Source: Lysobacteraceae bacterium
GTDB taxonomy: Bacteria; Pseudomonadota; Gammaproteobacteria; Xanthomonadales; Rhodanobacteraceae
DNA: 5,396 nucleotides
Direction of reading: 5' to 3'
NCBI GenBank assembly: GCA_018971925.1
Contig: JAGWZT010000164.1
Coordinates: forward strand, 1 to 5,396
Positions 4,819 to 5,396 of this stretch are shown here, in pieces. Position 1 is the first letter of the stretch; the number at the start of each line of letters is the position of its first letter. The position numbers were made by a program, and so were the translations under genes. Below the pieces are notes generated by a model. It had not been told where the DNA came from. It saw only the letters and a list, made by a program, of their open reading frames with translations, and searched no databases.

Positions 4819-5396
4819 GTGCGCGACCGGATTGCGAAGCTGATGCGTACCCGCGTAAAAATTTGCGGCGTCACCCGCGTCGAAGATGCGTTGCTTGCGT
4901 GCGAGCTGGGCGCGGACGCGATCGGCATGGTGATGACGCCGACGAGCCCGCGCTGCGTGTCGATCGAACGCGCGCGCGCGATTCGCGATGCACTGCCGGC
5001 GTTCGTGGATGCCGTGGTGCTGGCGCATGATCTTTCCACCGAACGCGTGCGTGTGATCATCGAAGGTGTGCGGCCGGGTCTCGTGCAGTTCCACGGCAGC
5101 GAAGACGCCGGATTCTGCGAGCGCTTCGCCGGACGCTACATCAAGGCCATCGGCATGGATGGCGACGTCGACGTGCGCGCGGTCGCGGCAGCGCACCCGC
5201 GCGCGTCGGGGTTCGTGCTGGATGGCCATCCACCGGGCCAGCAAGGTGGGCGCGGCAAGACTTTCGACTGGTCGCGCGTTCCGCGCGACCTTGGCCGGCC
5301 GATCCTGCTCGCCGGTGGTTTGAACCCCTCCAACGTCGGCGACGCGATCCGCGTAGTGCAGCCGTGGGCCGTGGATCTCGCCAGCGGCGTGGAAGC
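4819..5396 (+). CDS. trpF: Phosphoribosylanthranilate isomerase (3' end outside window)
   Basis: TrpF converts N-(5-phosphoribosyl)anthranilate to the carboxyphenylamino-deoxyribulose phosphate, the third step from chorismate to tryptophan, on a (beta/alpha)8 barrel. The frame stays open to the window edge, giving about 192 codons of a usual 200-220. Numbered from the inner ATG at 4843, it shows VKICGVTR with catalytic Cys8, GADAIG at 23-28, SPR at 35-37, and QFHG at 82-85. VLDGH contains catalytic Asp127; the phosphate loop GGRGKTFDW is at 135-143, LLAGGLNPSNV at 156-165, and VDLASGVE at 177-184. GTG 4819 is preferred because TAGGA lies eight bases before it; ATG 4843 gives an N-terminus nearer the shortest homologues and is a fair alternative. 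Unusual points are MVMTPTSPRC, where an aromatic-rich strand is common, and Arg in the phosphate loop, where Thr or Ser is usual. The catalytic Cys and Asp are kept, so it should be active. Confidence 0.93.
   Translation, partial: MRDRIAKLMRTRVKICGVTRVEDALLACELGADAIGMVMTPTSPRCVSIERARAIRDALPAFVDAVVLAHDLSTERVRVIIEGVRPGLVQFHGSEDAGFCERFAGRYIKAIGMDGDVDVRAVAAAHPRASGFVLDGHPPGQQGGRGKTFDWSRVPRDLGRPILLAGGLNPSNVGDAIRVVQPWAVDLASGVE

Noticed and set aside
3780..5060. 426-codon open frame on the minus strand
   Set aside because: It covers truA and part of trpF in antisense; those have clear family motifs on the + strand. The minus-strand product is Arg/His-rich and unrecognisable.

Overview
The window is chromosomal housekeeping DNA from a high-GC gammaproteobacterium. 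The gene order aroC (end) - asd - small secreted protein - fimV - truA - trpF (start), all on the + strand, is the arrangement I associate with the Xanthomonadales/Lysobacterales (Xanthomonas, Rhodanobacter and Dyella relatives); Pseudomonas has a related asd-fimV-truA-trpF block. The strong G/C preference at third codon positions, the short FimV and the 'Gram-positive-like' Asd subtype fit this. Family-level placement is inference.

Bases 1-1400 hold amino-acid biosynthesis genes. The C-terminal third of chorismate synthase (AroC) is followed after 31 nt by aspartate-semialdehyde dehydrogenase (Asd), which starts at TTG. Bases 1424-3762 are an envelope block: a 108-residue exported coiled-coil protein I cannot name, then a 633-residue FimV/HubP-type polar landmark protein (signal peptide, periplasmic LysM domain, coiled coil, one membrane helix, acidic cytoplasmic tail and the family's C-terminal helical domain). 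Bases 3763-4040 are a 278-nt spacer with no convincing gene but several inverted repeats and a perfect TTGACA hexamer. Bases 4041-5396 hold the tRNA pseudouridine synthase TruA and the first 190 or so codons of phosphoribosylanthranilate isomerase (TrpF), which runs off the right edge.

AroC and TrpF belong to the chorismate-to-tryptophan route and Asd to the aspartate family of amino acids. FimV and the small protein belong to polar envelope organisation, and TruA to tRNA modification. The tight spacing of aroC-asd-small ORF and of truA-trpF suggests two transcription units, with fimV possibly having its own promoter. I found no mobile element, CRISPR array, RNA gene or clearly novel system. 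The two points most worth a second look are the ungapped resemblance between the small secreted protein's coiled coil and that of FimV, and the repeat-rich fimV-truA spacer.
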